15,606 nucleotides of DNA, taken from an uncultured Methylococcaceae bacterium. Lineage in GTDB: Bacteria; Pseudomonadota; Gammaproteobacteria; Methylococcales; Methylomonadaceae. Location of the stretch: NCBI GenBank assembly GCA_903839795.1, contig CAIMDR010000108.1, positions 1-15,606 of the forward strand, in the 5' to 3' direction. Below, piece after piece: positions 1 to 7,025 of this stretch (position 1 is the first letter of the stretch; each line of letters opens with the position of its first letter). The translations under genes and the position numbers were made by a program. The notes under the pieces are model-generated. The model was not told where the DNA came from, made no database searches, and saw only the letters and a program-made list of their open reading frames with translations.

Positions 1-1
1 A

Positions 2-436
2 ATGCGGGAACTGTTTGAAGAAAACGAAGCCTTTCGCCAAATGATGCTTAGCAACAACAGCGTGCCGCCTGCAATCCCCAAAGATATTGGCGAGTTAAGC
101 ATTGTTTCTTATGCCAACGAGATGATTACCAACCCGCCGGGAGTGCCGGTTTTAATTTTGGCGGAAGATGACTTTTTTCTGCATTCGGGTTCTGCACTGC
201 CCGGAAATGTTCACATACTTTCAACGCATGCCTTTTTGGAAACGCTTTATGAATTGGGACACATTCCTGCTGCCCAAGCACTCTGGGAAACCATTCAAGG
301 TCAACGTCCCGGCGTGAATACGACTCACGTTGATCGACAAGCCGGAAAGATCAATACCGAGTGGCAAAGCACTATCGATAATGAAAAGACCCGGCGTTTT
401 GAAACAAAACAGAACGCCAAAAAAAAATCCCCCTAA
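2..436 (+). CDS. C-terminal part of a PIN-like domain protein (5'-truncated by window edge)
   Basis: An open frame enters from the left edge. The ATG at position 2 may be an internal Met, so only the last 144 residues are visible and the true start is unknown. Residues 28-100 resemble the C-terminal half of PIN-like (DUF3368-type) nucleases. There is a D28-x-G-E31-x-x-I motif, a hydrophobic strand ending in three acidic residues (E55-D56-D57), and then a segment reading roughly 'NVHILSTHAFLETLYELGHI', the usual place of the last strand and helix. The final 30 residues are polar and Lys-rich, and look like a disordered tail. PIN domains are usually metal-dependent RNases, often toxins, but no antitoxin partner can be checked because the upstream DNA is missing. 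The gene is convergent with bioD. The fold call comes from pattern only and could be wrong. Confidence 0.55.
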   Translation: MRELFEENEAFRQMMLSNNSVPPAIPKDIGELSIVSYANEMITNPPGVPVLILAEDDFFLHSGSALPGNVHILSTHAFLETLYELGHIPAAQALWETIQGQRPGVNTTHVDRQAGKINTEWQSTIDNEKTRRFETKQNAKKKSP

Positions 437-467
437 GCCCACTCTTTTTAAAGATAGTACGATTTGT

Positions 468-490
468 CGGGTTACGCTTTCGCTAACCCG
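468..490. repeat. Palindromic extragenic repeat between convergent genes
   Basis: A 7-bp inverted repeat, CGGGTTA (468-474) and TAACCCG (484-490), encloses a 9-nt loop that can add two further GC pairs. It lies between the end of the PIN-like gene and the end of bioD. No T-run follows on either strand, so it looks more like a REP-type extragenic palindrome than an intrinsic terminator, though it could still protect 3' ends. The ten bases TGTCGGGTTA recur at 6586-6595, where they begin a weaker hairpin. Confidence 0.6.
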
Positions 491-508
491 CGATGGTTAT
501 TGCAAAAT

Positions 509-1168
509 TTACAGCACCAACCGAGTCGCCAATAAATCAAAATTGGCAGTGGCCTGATACGGTAACACCCCCAGCATAGGAACATCCAAAGCCGTTTTAA
601 TAGTGTGTATATTTTCATCCGGCTTTAGCATGTCGGGATCTACGCAGACGGCTATCCAGCCGGCACACGGTATGCCTGACTGTTGTATCGCCCGATACGT
701 TAATTTTGCATGATTGATGCAACCCAGCTTGATGGCAACGACCAGGATGACCGGCAATGCCAGCACTGTTGCCAAGTCACTGATATCTTCATGGTCATTT
801 AGTGGGGCATACCAACCACCGGCACCTTCGACCAAGACGATTTCAGCCATTTCTTTCAAGACAGTAAAGTGCTCGACAACGGTAACCAGATTGACCGGAT
901 TGTTGATGCCAGCAATATGTGGCGAGACGGGTAATTGATAGGCGTAAGGATTGAGCAAGTCATACTCAAGGTGTAATGACGCATTTTCTTGTATCAACAA
1001 GGCATCTTCATTTTTCAATTGGCCGTCTTGATTAAAGCACCCGGCGGCAACCGGTTTCATGCCGACAACGGTTTTTCCCTGCTGCTTAAAATAACGCATC
1101 AGCGCAATGGTCGCCCAGGTTTTTCCTGCGTTGGTATCGGTACCGGTTATAAAATAGCCTTTTTCCAT
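509..1168 (-). CDS. bioD: Dethiobiotin synthetase BioD
   Basis: BioD is a cytosolic enzyme that closes the ureido ring: 7,8-diaminopelargonate + CO2 + ATP gives dethiobiotin, the penultimate step of biotin synthesis. The 219-residue length is normal for the family. Residues 9-17 are the Walker A P-loop GTDTNAGKT. K38-P39 lies in the substrate-binding strand (GMKPVAAG), and VEGAGGW around residues 114-120 is the family signature that carries the catalytic acidic residue. It is the last gene of the leftward bio operon, starting 6 bp after the bioC stop. The start is preceded on the coding strand by AAGGTG, a modest ribosome site. Nothing appears missing or disrupted. Confidence 0.97.
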   Translation of the reverse strand: MEKGYFITGTDTNAGKTWATIALMRYFKQQGKTVVGMKPVAAGCFNQDGQLKNEDALLIQENASLHLEYDLLNPYAYQLPVSPHIAGINNPVNLVTVVEHFTVLKEMAEIVLVEGAGGWYAPLNDHEDISDLATVLALPVILVVAIKLGCINHAKLTYRAIQQSGIPCAGWIAVCVDPDMLKPDENIHTIKTALDVPMLGVLPYQATANFDLLATRLVL

Positions 1169-1174
1169 AATCGA

Positions 1175-1957
1175 TTACACCTTGGCAATAACGCTAATAA
1201 CTTCAAAGGTCGCTGGAATCTGATCACTGACTTTATGTTTTTCGTAAGCCGTAATCATTTTCTGCATGGCTGTTTTGGTGGTTATTTTTTTATTACGACC
1301 GGCAACCACATGCTGCGCACCCAAGTTTTTTAATTCTTGCATCAAGGTCCAAACAGATTGATAACGCGAAATATAAACTGTGCTTTTGAGCTGACTGTTT
1401 TTAAATCCTGCTTGCAACAGAAAGTGTTTAAGCTGTTCTTCGCTATAAAATTCGTTAACGTGGCTATAATGATCAACGGTAGCCCAGGCGCTTTTTAATT
1501 CGTGTAATGTTTGTGGGCCAAAGGTAGAAAAAACCAACTGACCTTCCGGTTTCAACACGCGTTTAATGTCGGTAAAAACAGCATCCAGGTTACGACACCA
1601 TTGCAAGGCAAGATTAGACAATACGGCATCAATACATTGCCCGCCAAGCGGCAAATGTTCTGCATCTGCGCAGACATAGCTAATATTTGACTTATCAGCC
1701 AGTTTGCTTTGTGTTGCTTGCAGCATCGGTAAGGCAATATCCAGTGCTATCATGGTTTCATAACGCGAACGCGCCAACAATTCACCGGTTAAAAAGCCCG
1801 TACCACAACCCAAATCCAACAGTGCACCTGTCAAATGGGTCGTATCAATGGCTTGGAGTAATTCTCTGCCCACGGTACGCTGTAATTCGGCAACATTATC
1901 ATAAGTTTTTGAAGCGGCTGCAAATGAGCGCTTAATTCCGGTTTTATCCAAAGTCAT
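1175..1957 (-). CDS. bioC: Malonyl-ACP O-methyltransferase BioC
   Basis: This SAM-dependent methyltransferase methylates the free carboxyl of malonyl-ACP. The masked starter then enters the fatty-acid synthesis cycle to make pimeloyl-ACP methyl ester, the first committed step to biotin. The class I Rossmann motif I, LDLGCGTG, is at residues 47-54. Motif II-like 'ALDIA' and 'DAEHLPL' follow, then 'LSNLALQWC', which is typical of BioC. The N-terminus ('RSFAAASKTYDNVAELQR') matches the usual BioC start region, and 260 residues is normal length. Its start overlaps the 3' end of bioH by 14 bp, so translation is probably coupled. A generic ubiquinone-type methyltransferase is the main alternative, but the operon context makes BioC close to certain. 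Confidence 0.95.
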   Translation of the reverse strand: MTLDKTGIKRSFAAASKTYDNVAELQRTVGRELLQAIDTTHLTGALLDLGCGTGFLTGELLARSRYETMIALDIALPMLQATQSKLADKSNISYVCADAEHLPLGGQCIDAVLSNLALQWCRNLDAVFTDIKRVLKPEGQLVFSTFGPQTLHELKSAWATVDHYSHVNEFYSEEQLKHFLLQAGFKNSQLKSTVYISRYQSVWTLMQELKNLGAQHVVAGRNKKITTKTAMQKMITAYEKHKVSDQIPATFEVISVIAKV

Positions 1958-2723
1958 TTTTGTCCATAAAACGGGAAATAAGGGCTATTATCTCTTCGGG
2001 GTGTGATAAAAATGGCACATGCCCTGCCCTGTCAATAATGGTCAGTTCTATTTTAGGCAAAAGCGCCTGCATGTTTTGCCCTGCATTAACGGGTACTAAC
2101 GTATCTTTACCGCCTAATATCACGGACACAGGCACGTTTAGGTTCGACAAAGCGGGTCGTAAGTCTGCCTGTTTGAGTATCTCCAGACCACCTTGCAAGG
2201 TTTCTTGAGCGGGTGCATTACATTCCATGATCGCCGCTTTAAGGGTTTTTAATAAGGTTTTGTAATTCGGCAAGTTGTTTACTTGCAAGGATAAAAAACG
2301 CTGCAACGTTGCTTGACAATTTTCATTCAACTGGCCTGCAAACGCATCCAGCGACTCAACCGCTATACCTGGCCAGTGCGTTGATTGCGTAAATAAAGGA
2401 TTACCCGCCAGCAAAACCAGTGAATTGACACGCTCAGGAAACCGGTTGGCTATATCCAGCACCACCGTCGCACCCAACGACCAACCCAACCAGCAACTGC
2501 TTTCATTTGACACGGCATTAACCAGTGCCTCACTGACCTGCTCGAGAGTAAACGAATGAATCTTTTTACTCTGTCCATGCCCCGGTAAATCAATACAAGT
2601 CACTTGATGATTTTTTGCCAACTGCCGCGCAAAATCTCGCCAAATACCACTGTGCATCGCCCAACCATGCACCAGAACAATAGGCTTGCCTTTACCGAAA
2701 GTTTGCTGATGGATTTTAATCAT
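1944..2723 (-). CDS. bioH: Pimeloyl-ACP methyl ester carboxylesterase BioH
   Basis: BioH is an alpha/beta hydrolase that removes the methyl group from pimeloyl-ACP methyl ester and so ends the BioC-initiated elongation. I place the start at the ATG at 2721-2723, giving 259 residues. With this start the catalytic triad falls at S82 (in GWSLG), D207 (GGKD) and H235 (RAGH), the same numbers as in E. coli BioH, and the oxyanion region VLVHGWA sits where expected. The frame stays open for 83 more codons upstream to an ATG at 2970-2972, but that stretch is a translation of the intergenic repeat cluster and is not family-like. No strong ribosome site precedes the chosen ATG; an in-frame ATG at 2757-2759 is an alternative. 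bioC overlaps its 3' end. Confidence 0.93.
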   Translation of the reverse strand: MIKIHQQTFGKGKPIVLVHGWAMHSGIWRDFARQLAKNHQVTCIDLPGHGQSKKIHSFTLEQVSEALVNAVSNESSCWLGWSLGATVVLDIANRFPERVNSLVLLAGNPLFTQSTHWPGIAVESLDAFAGQLNENCQATLQRFLSLQVNNLPNYKTLLKTLKAAIMECNAPAQETLQGGLEILKQADLRPALSNLNVPVSVILGGKDTLVPVNAGQNMQALLPKIELTIIDRAGHVPFLSHPEEIIALISRFMDKNDFG

Positions 2724-2778
2724 GTTAAATGCAGGTTCAAGGTGCAACCCCGACCGCATAGACATCAATTTAAGACAT

Positions 2779-2853
2779 TTCACCACGAAGACACGAAGAG
2801 CACGAAGAAAAACCAAAGAAAAATCTTCGTGCTCTTCGTGTCTTCGTGGTGAA
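2779..2853. repeat. Perfect 30-bp inverted repeat with 15-nt loop (bioF-bioH spacer)
   Basis: The arms at 2779-2808 and 2824-2853 are perfect reverse complements over 30 bp, separated by a 15-nt A-rich loop. The left arm begins TTCACCACGAAGACACGAAG. The arm is itself built from a degenerate ACGAAGA-type sub-repeat. From memory, this sequence type is widespread between genes in many bacteria and is often mis-translated as a His/Lys/Arg-rich peptide. In the operon transcript it would fold into a very stable hairpin upstream of bioH. Confidence 0.9.
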
Positions 2854-2967
2854 CAGTTTTTGCCCTTGCAAGCCTCGTCACGCTTCAACTTTAAACTTGC
2901 CAATAAAAAATCCCTGCTTTTCTTCGTGCTCTTCGTGTCTTCGTGGTGAACAGTTTTTGACCTTGCA
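2824..2967. repeat. 47-bp direct repeat pair in the bioF-bioH spacer
   Basis: Positions 2824-2870 and 2921-2967 are copies of one 47-bp sequence with a single mismatch (C at 2863 against A at 2960), separated by 50 bp. Each copy begins with the right arm of the 30-bp palindrome, so the cluster holds three copies of the 30-mer: one in one orientation and two in the other. This suggests duplication or slippage after the element first arrived. Confidence 0.9.
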
Positions 2968-2971
2968 TTCA

Positions 2972-4165
2972 TTATCTGGCCGCCTTATTCAGCGCATCCA
3001 GTAACCGGTCAACTTGGCATTCTTCATGCAATGCTGAAAATGTCACTCGTAAACGGGCGCTGCCTTTGGGTACTGTCGGCGGTCTGATGGCACTGACCAA
3101 AAATCCCGACTTTAACAAATCATTGCTGATAGCGACTGCCCGTTGACTATCGCCGATTATGATCGGTTGGATTGCAGACGTTATATGATTTGAATTAAGG
3201 CTTGTAGCATCAAGCGGATTAACCACGTCCAAACCCAACTGCCCTGCCCCTACTCTAAAACGATCAGCCAACTTTTTAAGTTTATCTCTGCGCCAATTTT
3301 CTGCGATGACAATTTTTAAACTGGCTCGCGTTGCTTCAGCGACTGCCGGAGGTAACGCCGTGGTATAAATATAGGTGCGGGCTTTCTGGATCAAGGTTTC
3401 AATCAACTCATCAGATCCCGCTATAAACGCACCAAAAGTACCAAAACCTTTGCCCAGCGTACCCATCAATATCGGCACATCTTCTTGGTTAAGCCTGTAA
3501 TATTCCAAAAGCCCGCCGCCATGCTCACCGATGACACCCAGTCCGTGCGCATCGTCCACCATCAACCATGCAGCACCGGCTTTTGCGGTATCCGATAAAA
3601 CTTGTAGCGGTGCAAAGTCACCGTCCATACTGAAGACGCCATCGGTTACAATCAATTTATTACCCGTAGCTTTGTTAAGATGAACCGTTAGATTTTCAAC
3701 ATCAGCATGGGCATAACGTTTAAACCGTGCACCGGACATCAAACCACCATCCAGTAACGAGGCGTGATTTAAACGATCTTCAAATACCGCATCACCCCGA
3801 CCTAACAAGGCCGACATGACACCGATATTAGCCATATAACCGGTAGAAAATAATAAAGCCCGATCACGACCGGTAAAAGCGGCCAACTCTTCTTCCAGAG
3901 CATGATGCGAGGTACTATGTCCACAGATTAAATGTGCGGAACCGCTGCCAACACCGTAGCGATCAACCGCTGTTTTAAAAGCGCTAACCACCTCGGGATG
4001 ATTTGCCAAACCCAGATAATCATTACTGCAAAAATTAACGCAATTTTTGCCGTCAATAAGCAGATTTATCCCTTGAGGTGCATCGATAACCCGTCTGGAA
4101 CGATACAAACCAGCCTCGGCAATAGCCTTCAGTTTATCGGGTAACTGTGAAAATGCAGCCGTCAT
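2972..4165 (-). CDS. bioF: 8-amino-7-oxononanoate synthase BioF
   Basis: BioF is a PLP-dependent alpha-oxoamine synthase that condenses pimeloyl-ACP (or -CoA) with L-alanine, releasing CO2, to give 8-amino-7-oxononanoate. At 397 residues it is slightly longer than the E. coli protein. Visible features are '[12 protein letters not shown]' (45-56), the substrate-pocket H134 in LNHAS, the PLP-pyridine and ring contacts D204 and H207 in VDDAHGLG, and the Schiff-base lysine K239 in GTLGKGFG. Its ATG overlaps the bioB stop as ATGA (4162-4165), so translation is probably coupled. Its TAA stop is followed immediately by an ATG (TAATG), which could be a relic of an earlier close junction with the next gene before the repeat cluster arrived. 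Confidence 0.97.
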   Translation of the reverse strand: MTAAFSQLPDKLKAIAEAGLYRSRRVIDAPQGINLLIDGKNCVNFCSNDYLGLANHPEVVSAFKTAVDRYGVGSGSAHLICGHSTSHHALEEELAAFTGRDRALLFSTGYMANIGVMSALLGRGDAVFEDRLNHASLLDGGLMSGARFKRYAHADVENLTVHLNKATGNKLIVTDGVFSMDGDFAPLQVLSDTAKAGAAWLMVDDAHGLGVIGEHGGGLLEYYRLNQEDVPILMGTLGKGFGTFGAFIAGSDELIETLIQKARTYIYTTALPPAVAEATRASLKIVIAENWRRDKLKKLADRFRVGAGQLGLDVVNPLDATSLNSNHITSAIQPIIIGDSQRAVAISNDLLKSGFLVSAIRPPTVPKGSARLRVTFSALHEECQVDRLLDALNKAAR

Positions 4166-5157
4166 CCCGCGTAACTTGAACCGCCGGAATACACGCCCAA
4201 GCGTTCAAATAAAGCCAAATCATGGTTGGTCATGGGATTGTCGGTGGTTAATAATTTATCACCGTAAAAAATGGAATTTGCACCCGCCAGAAAACATAAG
4301 GCCTGCATTTCATCACTCATTTTGCTGCGACCTGCCGACAAACGCACTCGCGATTGTGGCATCATAATCCGGGCAACAGCCAAAGTTCTGATAAAAATAA
4401 TCGAGTCCAGCGCCTCAGTCCCCATTAACGGCGTGCCTTCAACCTGAACCAGCATATTAACCGGTACACTTTCAGGATGTTTAGGCATATTGGCCAACTG
4501 AATTAACAACTGGGCGCGGTCAACAGCACTTTCACCCATGCCAACGATACCGCCACAGCACACATTAATACCGGCATCTCTAACGCGTGCCAAGGTATCC
4601 AAACGATCCTGATAGGTTCGGGTAGTAATCACTTCGGAATAATAGTCTTCAGAAGTATCCAGATTATGATTGTAATAATCCAGACCGCCTTCCTTTAACC
4701 GGAGGGTTTGGGCATCGGTCAACATACCCAAGGTTACACAGGTTTCCATGCCCAGCGCTTTAACACCCTGAACCATCTCTATCACTCGTTCAACATCTTT
4801 ATCTTTGGGTTTACGCCAGGCAGCCCCCATACAAAACCGCGAAGCACCTTGATCTTTGGCTTGTTGGGCAGCCTTTAAAACCGCGTCAACCGGCATTAAT
4901 GCCTCCGGTGTCAAGCCTGAATCATACCGCGCACTTTGCGGACAGTAGCCACAATCTTCCGAACACGAACCGGTTTTTATACTTAATAAGCTACTAATTT
5001 GAACTTCGTTAGGATCAAAATGCTCTCTATGGACAGTTTGGGCTTTAAAAACCAGATCATTAAAAGGTAACGCATAGAGTGCTTGCACTTCATCCAGTTG
5101 CCAATCATGGCGGATGTCAAGAGAATCGGGTCGTTTAATGGCAGGGTTTGCAGGCAT
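4162..5157 (-). CDS. bioB: Biotin synthase BioB
   Basis: BioB is a radical-SAM enzyme that inserts sulfur into dethiobiotin to form biotin, using a 4Fe-4S cluster that activates SAM and a second cluster that supplies sulfur. The start at 5155-5157 gives 331 residues and has a clear ribosome site; the frame is open for 18 more codons to 5211 but without such a site. The radical-SAM motif C65-x3-C69-x2-C72 lies in [14 protein letters not shown]. Further signatures are 'YYNHNLDTS' and '[10 protein letters not shown]', and the C-terminal 'RLSAGR' contains the usual Arg ligand of the second cluster. It is the first gene of the leftward operon, so it directly follows the promoter and operator region. 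The C-terminus overlaps bioF by four bases. Confidence 0.97.
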   Translation of the reverse strand: MPANPAIKRPDSLDIRHDWQLDEVQALYALPFNDLVFKAQTVHREHFDPNEVQISSLLSIKTGSCSEDCGYCPQSARYDSGLTPEALMPVDAVLKAAQQAKDQGASRFCMGAAWRKPKDKDVERVIEMVQGVKALGMETCVTLGMLTDAQTLRLKEGGLDYYNHNLDTSEDYYSEVITTRTYQDRLDTLARVRDAGINVCCGGIVGMGESAVDRAQLLIQLANMPKHPESVPVNMLVQVEGTPLMGTEALDSIIFIRTLAVARIMMPQSRVRLSAGRSKMSDEMQALCFLAGANSIFYGDKLLTTDNPMTNHDLALFERLGVYSGGSSYAG

Positions 5158-5164
5158 TCGGTAA

Positions 5165-5169
5165 TCTCC
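5165..5169 (-). promoter_or_regulatory. Ribosome binding site deciding the bioB start
   Basis: On the coding strand GGAGA lies 7 nt before the ATG at 5157, an ideal spacing. No comparable site precedes the upstream in-frame ATG at 5211, so the shorter BioB is preferred. Confidence 0.8.
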
Positions 5170-5211
5170 AGCGACAGTCAATAAATTATGAGTAACAAGC
5201 AATGACAGCAT

Positions 5212-5244
5212 TCGTCAACCTGTTAAAATGAAAAGGGTACACAA
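5212..5244. promoter_or_regulatory. Candidate BirA operator for the bio operon
   Basis: Read on the bioB strand, the site is TTGTGTACC, a 15-nt spacer, then GGTTGACGA. The known BirA consensus is TTGTAAACC, a spacer of about 15-16 nt, then GGTTTACAA. Each arm matches at 7 of 9 bases, the conserved ACC/GGT inner ends are intact, and the spacing fits. The right arm contains TTGACG, a possible -35 for bioB, although no good -10 follows at standard spacing. The site lies about 55 bp upstream of the bioB start and overlaps the comF start codon, so biotin-loaded BirA would be expected to repress bio transcription and might also affect comF. This is a match by eye with no background model. Confidence 0.5.
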
Positions 5245-5935
5245 CTGGAGCAATATTATACAGGATTACCTGCTTCCGCCTACCTGCATCTTGTGTGGCA
5301 ATAAAGGATTTGAGTCGCGTGATCTATGTGACCCGTGTTATCAGCGCTTACATAAGAATAATCAGTGCTGTTATCGCTGCGCTGAAATTTTTGAAATTTC
5401 CGTAACCTCGCCTACTTTATGCGGACGCTGCTTAAGTACAAAACCGGCCTTTGACGAAACTTACGCGCCCTTTATTTATCAGGGCGAAATGCGCCATCTG
5501 ATTACGACATTAAAATTTGGATCACATCACAAAAATGCACGTTTACTGGGTCTGTTATTGGCTGATCACCTTAAAAAAACAGCGCAAAGACCGGACTTGA
5601 TACTACCTGTTCCCCTGCATAAAAGCCGTTACCGCGAGCGCGGTTTCAATCAGGCGATAGAAATTGCCAAAACAGTTTCCAAAGAATTACAAATCCCGTT
5701 AGACCTGAGCAGTTGCCTTAGGCATCGCCACACCCCGCATCAAATAGCGTTGACCGCCAAACAACGTCATATTAATATAAAAAATGCGTTTTCAATGAGT
5801 AAACCCATAAACGCACAGCATATTGCCATACTCGATGACGTAATGACTACCGGCTCAACCGCGCATGAACTGGCAAGGTTATTAAAAAAAGCCGGCGTGA
5901 GTCGTGTGGATGTTTGGGTGTGCGCCAGGGCATAA
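5228..5935 (+). CDS. comF: ComF family phosphoribosyltransferase-like protein
   Basis: ComF proteins work with PriA-type helicase steps in handling incoming single-stranded DNA during natural transformation; many bacteria carry one without proven competence. The 235-residue protein has an N-terminal zinc-binding region with cysteine pairs C20/C23, C34/C37, C48/C51 and C65/C68. A type I phosphoribosyltransferase fold follows, with 'LPVPLHKSRYRERGFNQ' (126-142) and the PRPP-binding loop DDVMTTGST (203-211). The start at 5228 has a poor ribosome site and lies inside the putative BirA operator, but no other start fits the family N-terminus. comF divergent from bioB is a recurrent gammaproteobacterial arrangement. 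No other competence gene is in view. Confidence 0.92.
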   Translation: MKRVHNWSNIIQDYLLPPTCILCGNKGFESRDLCDPCYQRLHKNNQCCYRCAEIFEISVTSPTLCGRCLSTKPAFDETYAPFIYQGEMRHLITTLKFGSHHKNARLLGLLLADHLKKTAQRPDLILPVPLHKSRYRERGFNQAIEIAKTVSKELQIPLDLSSCLRHRHTPHQIALTAKQRHINIKNAFSMSKPINAQHIAILDDVMTTGSTAHELARLLKKAGVSRVDVWVCARA

Positions 5936-6017
5936 CACGGGGTTTCTTCAGACTTATTTATCATTGGACGAGGCTATCGGTTGTATAACTTTTTAGGTTG
6001 TAATAAACTCACTTCCG

Positions 6018-6030
6018 AGCAATTATTGCT
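6018..6030. promoter_or_regulatory. 13-bp palindrome upstream of the truncated hemoglobin gene
   Basis: AGCAATTATTGCT is a perfect palindrome around a central T. It ends 46 nt before the hemoglobin ATG at 6077, in an AT-rich leader. It is a plausible operator half-site pair, but it does not match the NorR, NsrR or FNR consensus sequences I know. The intergenic stretch 5936-6076 has no other clear signal and no convincing -35/-10 pair. Confidence 0.35.
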
Positions 6031-6076
6031 TAATGAAAGTTGAAACACCCTAAAAATAATAATACCGGAGAGATAA

Positions 6077-6475
6077 ATGAGCGCAACACCAGAAACGACC
6101 CCAGAAAAAGAATTAACATTATATGAAAGAATCGGTGGAGCAGCGGCTGTTGATGCCGCTGTGGATGTTTTTTATCGCAAAGTACTATCGGATTACCGTA
6201 TTAACCGTTTTTTCGACGACATTGATATGGAAACCCAAGCCGTCAAACAAAAAGCTTTTTTTACTATGGCATTTGGCGGCCCCAATAACTATACCGGTGC
6301 AGATATGCGCAAAGCCCATGCCCGCTTGGTTAAGATGGGCTTAAATAATGATCATTTTAATGTCGTTATGGAGCACTTGGGCGCAACCATGACGGAGCTA
6401 AATGTTCCCCCGGAACTTATTGCTGAAGCGGCTGCCATTGCTGAAAGCACCCGTAATGACATATTAGGTAAATAA
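6077..6475 (+). CDS. glbN: Group I truncated hemoglobin (trHbN-type)
   Basis: This is a 132-residue 2-on-2 globin, predicted cytosolic. Group I members bind heme and typically turn over NO with O2 to nitrate, or bind O2. It aligns from 'LYERIGG' (15-21) through 'FYRKVL' (32-37) and 'FGGPNNYTG' (66-74) to 'HFNVVMEHL' (93-101). Proximal His H81, B10 Tyr Y33 and E11 Gln Q58 have the same numbers as in Mycobacterium tuberculosis GlbN, where Tyr B10 and Gln E11 stabilise bound O2 for NO dioxygenation. Position E7 is Gln54 rather than Leu. GGAGAG lies four bases before the ATG. It stands 550 bp upstream of a gene encoding a second globin domain of the same type. NO dioxygenase activity is inferred from these residues. 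Confidence 0.95.
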   Translation: MSATPETTPEKELTLYERIGGAAAVDAAVDVFYRKVLSDYRINRFFDDIDMETQAVKQKAFFTMAFGGPNNYTGADMRKAHARLVKMGLNNDHFNVVMEHLGATMTELNVPPELIAEAAAIAESTRNDILGK

Positions 6476-6640
6476 AATTCTTCCGGGCATGGACTCGGTA
6501 TGGTTATCATTGCAGTTTTTTAAATACACGACAAATCTGCTACAAATGGGGTTAACATAAACGTAAATCCTAAGCGTTCCAAAAGTGTCGGGTTAGGTTA
6601 CACTAATTTAATCCGACCGCTTTCGATGTAATTATTCACC

Positions 6641-6717
6641 TCCCCCTTTGAAAAAGGGGGATTGAGGGGGATTTATCTAATTAAATCTCCCCTAACCCCT
6701 CTTTTTCAAAGAGGGGG
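6641..6717. repeat. Palindromic C/G-run repeat (MITE-like or REP-like element)
   Basis: Imperfect arms at 6641-6675 and 6682-6717 face each other across a short AT-rich centre. The left arm begins TCCCCCTTTGAAAAAGGGGG, and the right arm ends with its near reverse complement. Each arm also contains a smaller internal hairpin. From memory, repeats of this type are common between genes in methanotrophs, cyanobacteria and others. It may separate transcription of the two globin genes. Confidence 0.85.
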
Positions 6718-6982
6718 ACTGAATACTTACCTTTCGATAGCTGGGATATCCCATACATTTTCCTGCCAGTTACTGACCTTATGCTGGTTATAATTACTTT
6801 TGTGAGCATTTCATAGAATCACATTCTTACTATCAAGCAAGGTGAAATTAGTTTTATTATCTTGAGATACCATTAAATATAGCCATTACAAAATATGTAA
6901 ATCGTCGGCATGATTTAGGATAATCTGTAAACATTTTTTGGAATAGTGAATTGCCGGCATCCGTTTTAATCAACACAGCTCA

Positions 6983-7000
6983 TTAAGTGTAAGCACTTAA
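6983..7000 (+). promoter_or_regulatory. Inverted repeat in the leader of the PPOX-globin fusion gene
   Basis: TTAAGTG (6983-6989) and CACTTAA (6994-7000) form a perfect 7-bp dyad around TAAG. It ends 11 nt before the strong ribosome site GAGGAG (7012-7017), which lies eight bases before the ATG at 7026. It could be an operator, loosely like a CRP/FNR-family dyad though not a canonical one, or an RNA hairpin next to the ribosome site. No promoter could be fixed relative to it. Confidence 0.4.
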
Positions 7001-7025
7001 ATAAGCATAGTGAGGAGATAAAATC

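Larger units (their letters stand above)
6476..7025. other. 550-bp intergenic region upstream of the PPOX-globin fusion gene
   Basis: No gene is seen here. The region holds a weak hairpin at 6589-6615 whose start (TGTCGGGTTA) is shared with the repeat at 468-490. It also holds the large palindromic repeat at 6641-6717, an 8-bp palindrome TGCCGGCA at 6952-6959, and the leader dyad at 6983-7000. GATAAT at 6919-6924 could be a -10 element, but the matching -35 (TGTAAA) is poor. No intrinsic terminator for the first globin gene was recognised. Confidence 0.6.

Noticed and set aside
468..490. Bidirectional rho-independent terminator
   Set aside because: The stem is present but no T-run follows on either strand; better described as an extragenic palindrome.
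330..557. 75-codon plus-strand frame over the end of the first gene and the hairpin
   Set aside because: It overlaps the PIN-like gene out of frame and runs through the palindrome into bioD; no ribosome site or family features.
2779..2967. Possible CRISPR array
   Set aside because: Only three 30-bp copies, in mixed orientation with unequal gaps (15 and 67 bp); they form a palindromic repeat cluster, with no cas genes nearby.
2724..2972. 83-residue N-terminal extension of BioH from the ATG at 2970-2972
   Set aside because: It is a translation of the intergenic palindromic repeats, is not family-like, and the ATG at 2721-2723 restores standard length and catalytic numbering.
5158..5211. 18-codon upstream extension of BioB
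   Set aside because: The ATG at 5155-5157 has a GGAGA ribosome site at 7 nt, and the extension is outside the conserved family N-terminus.
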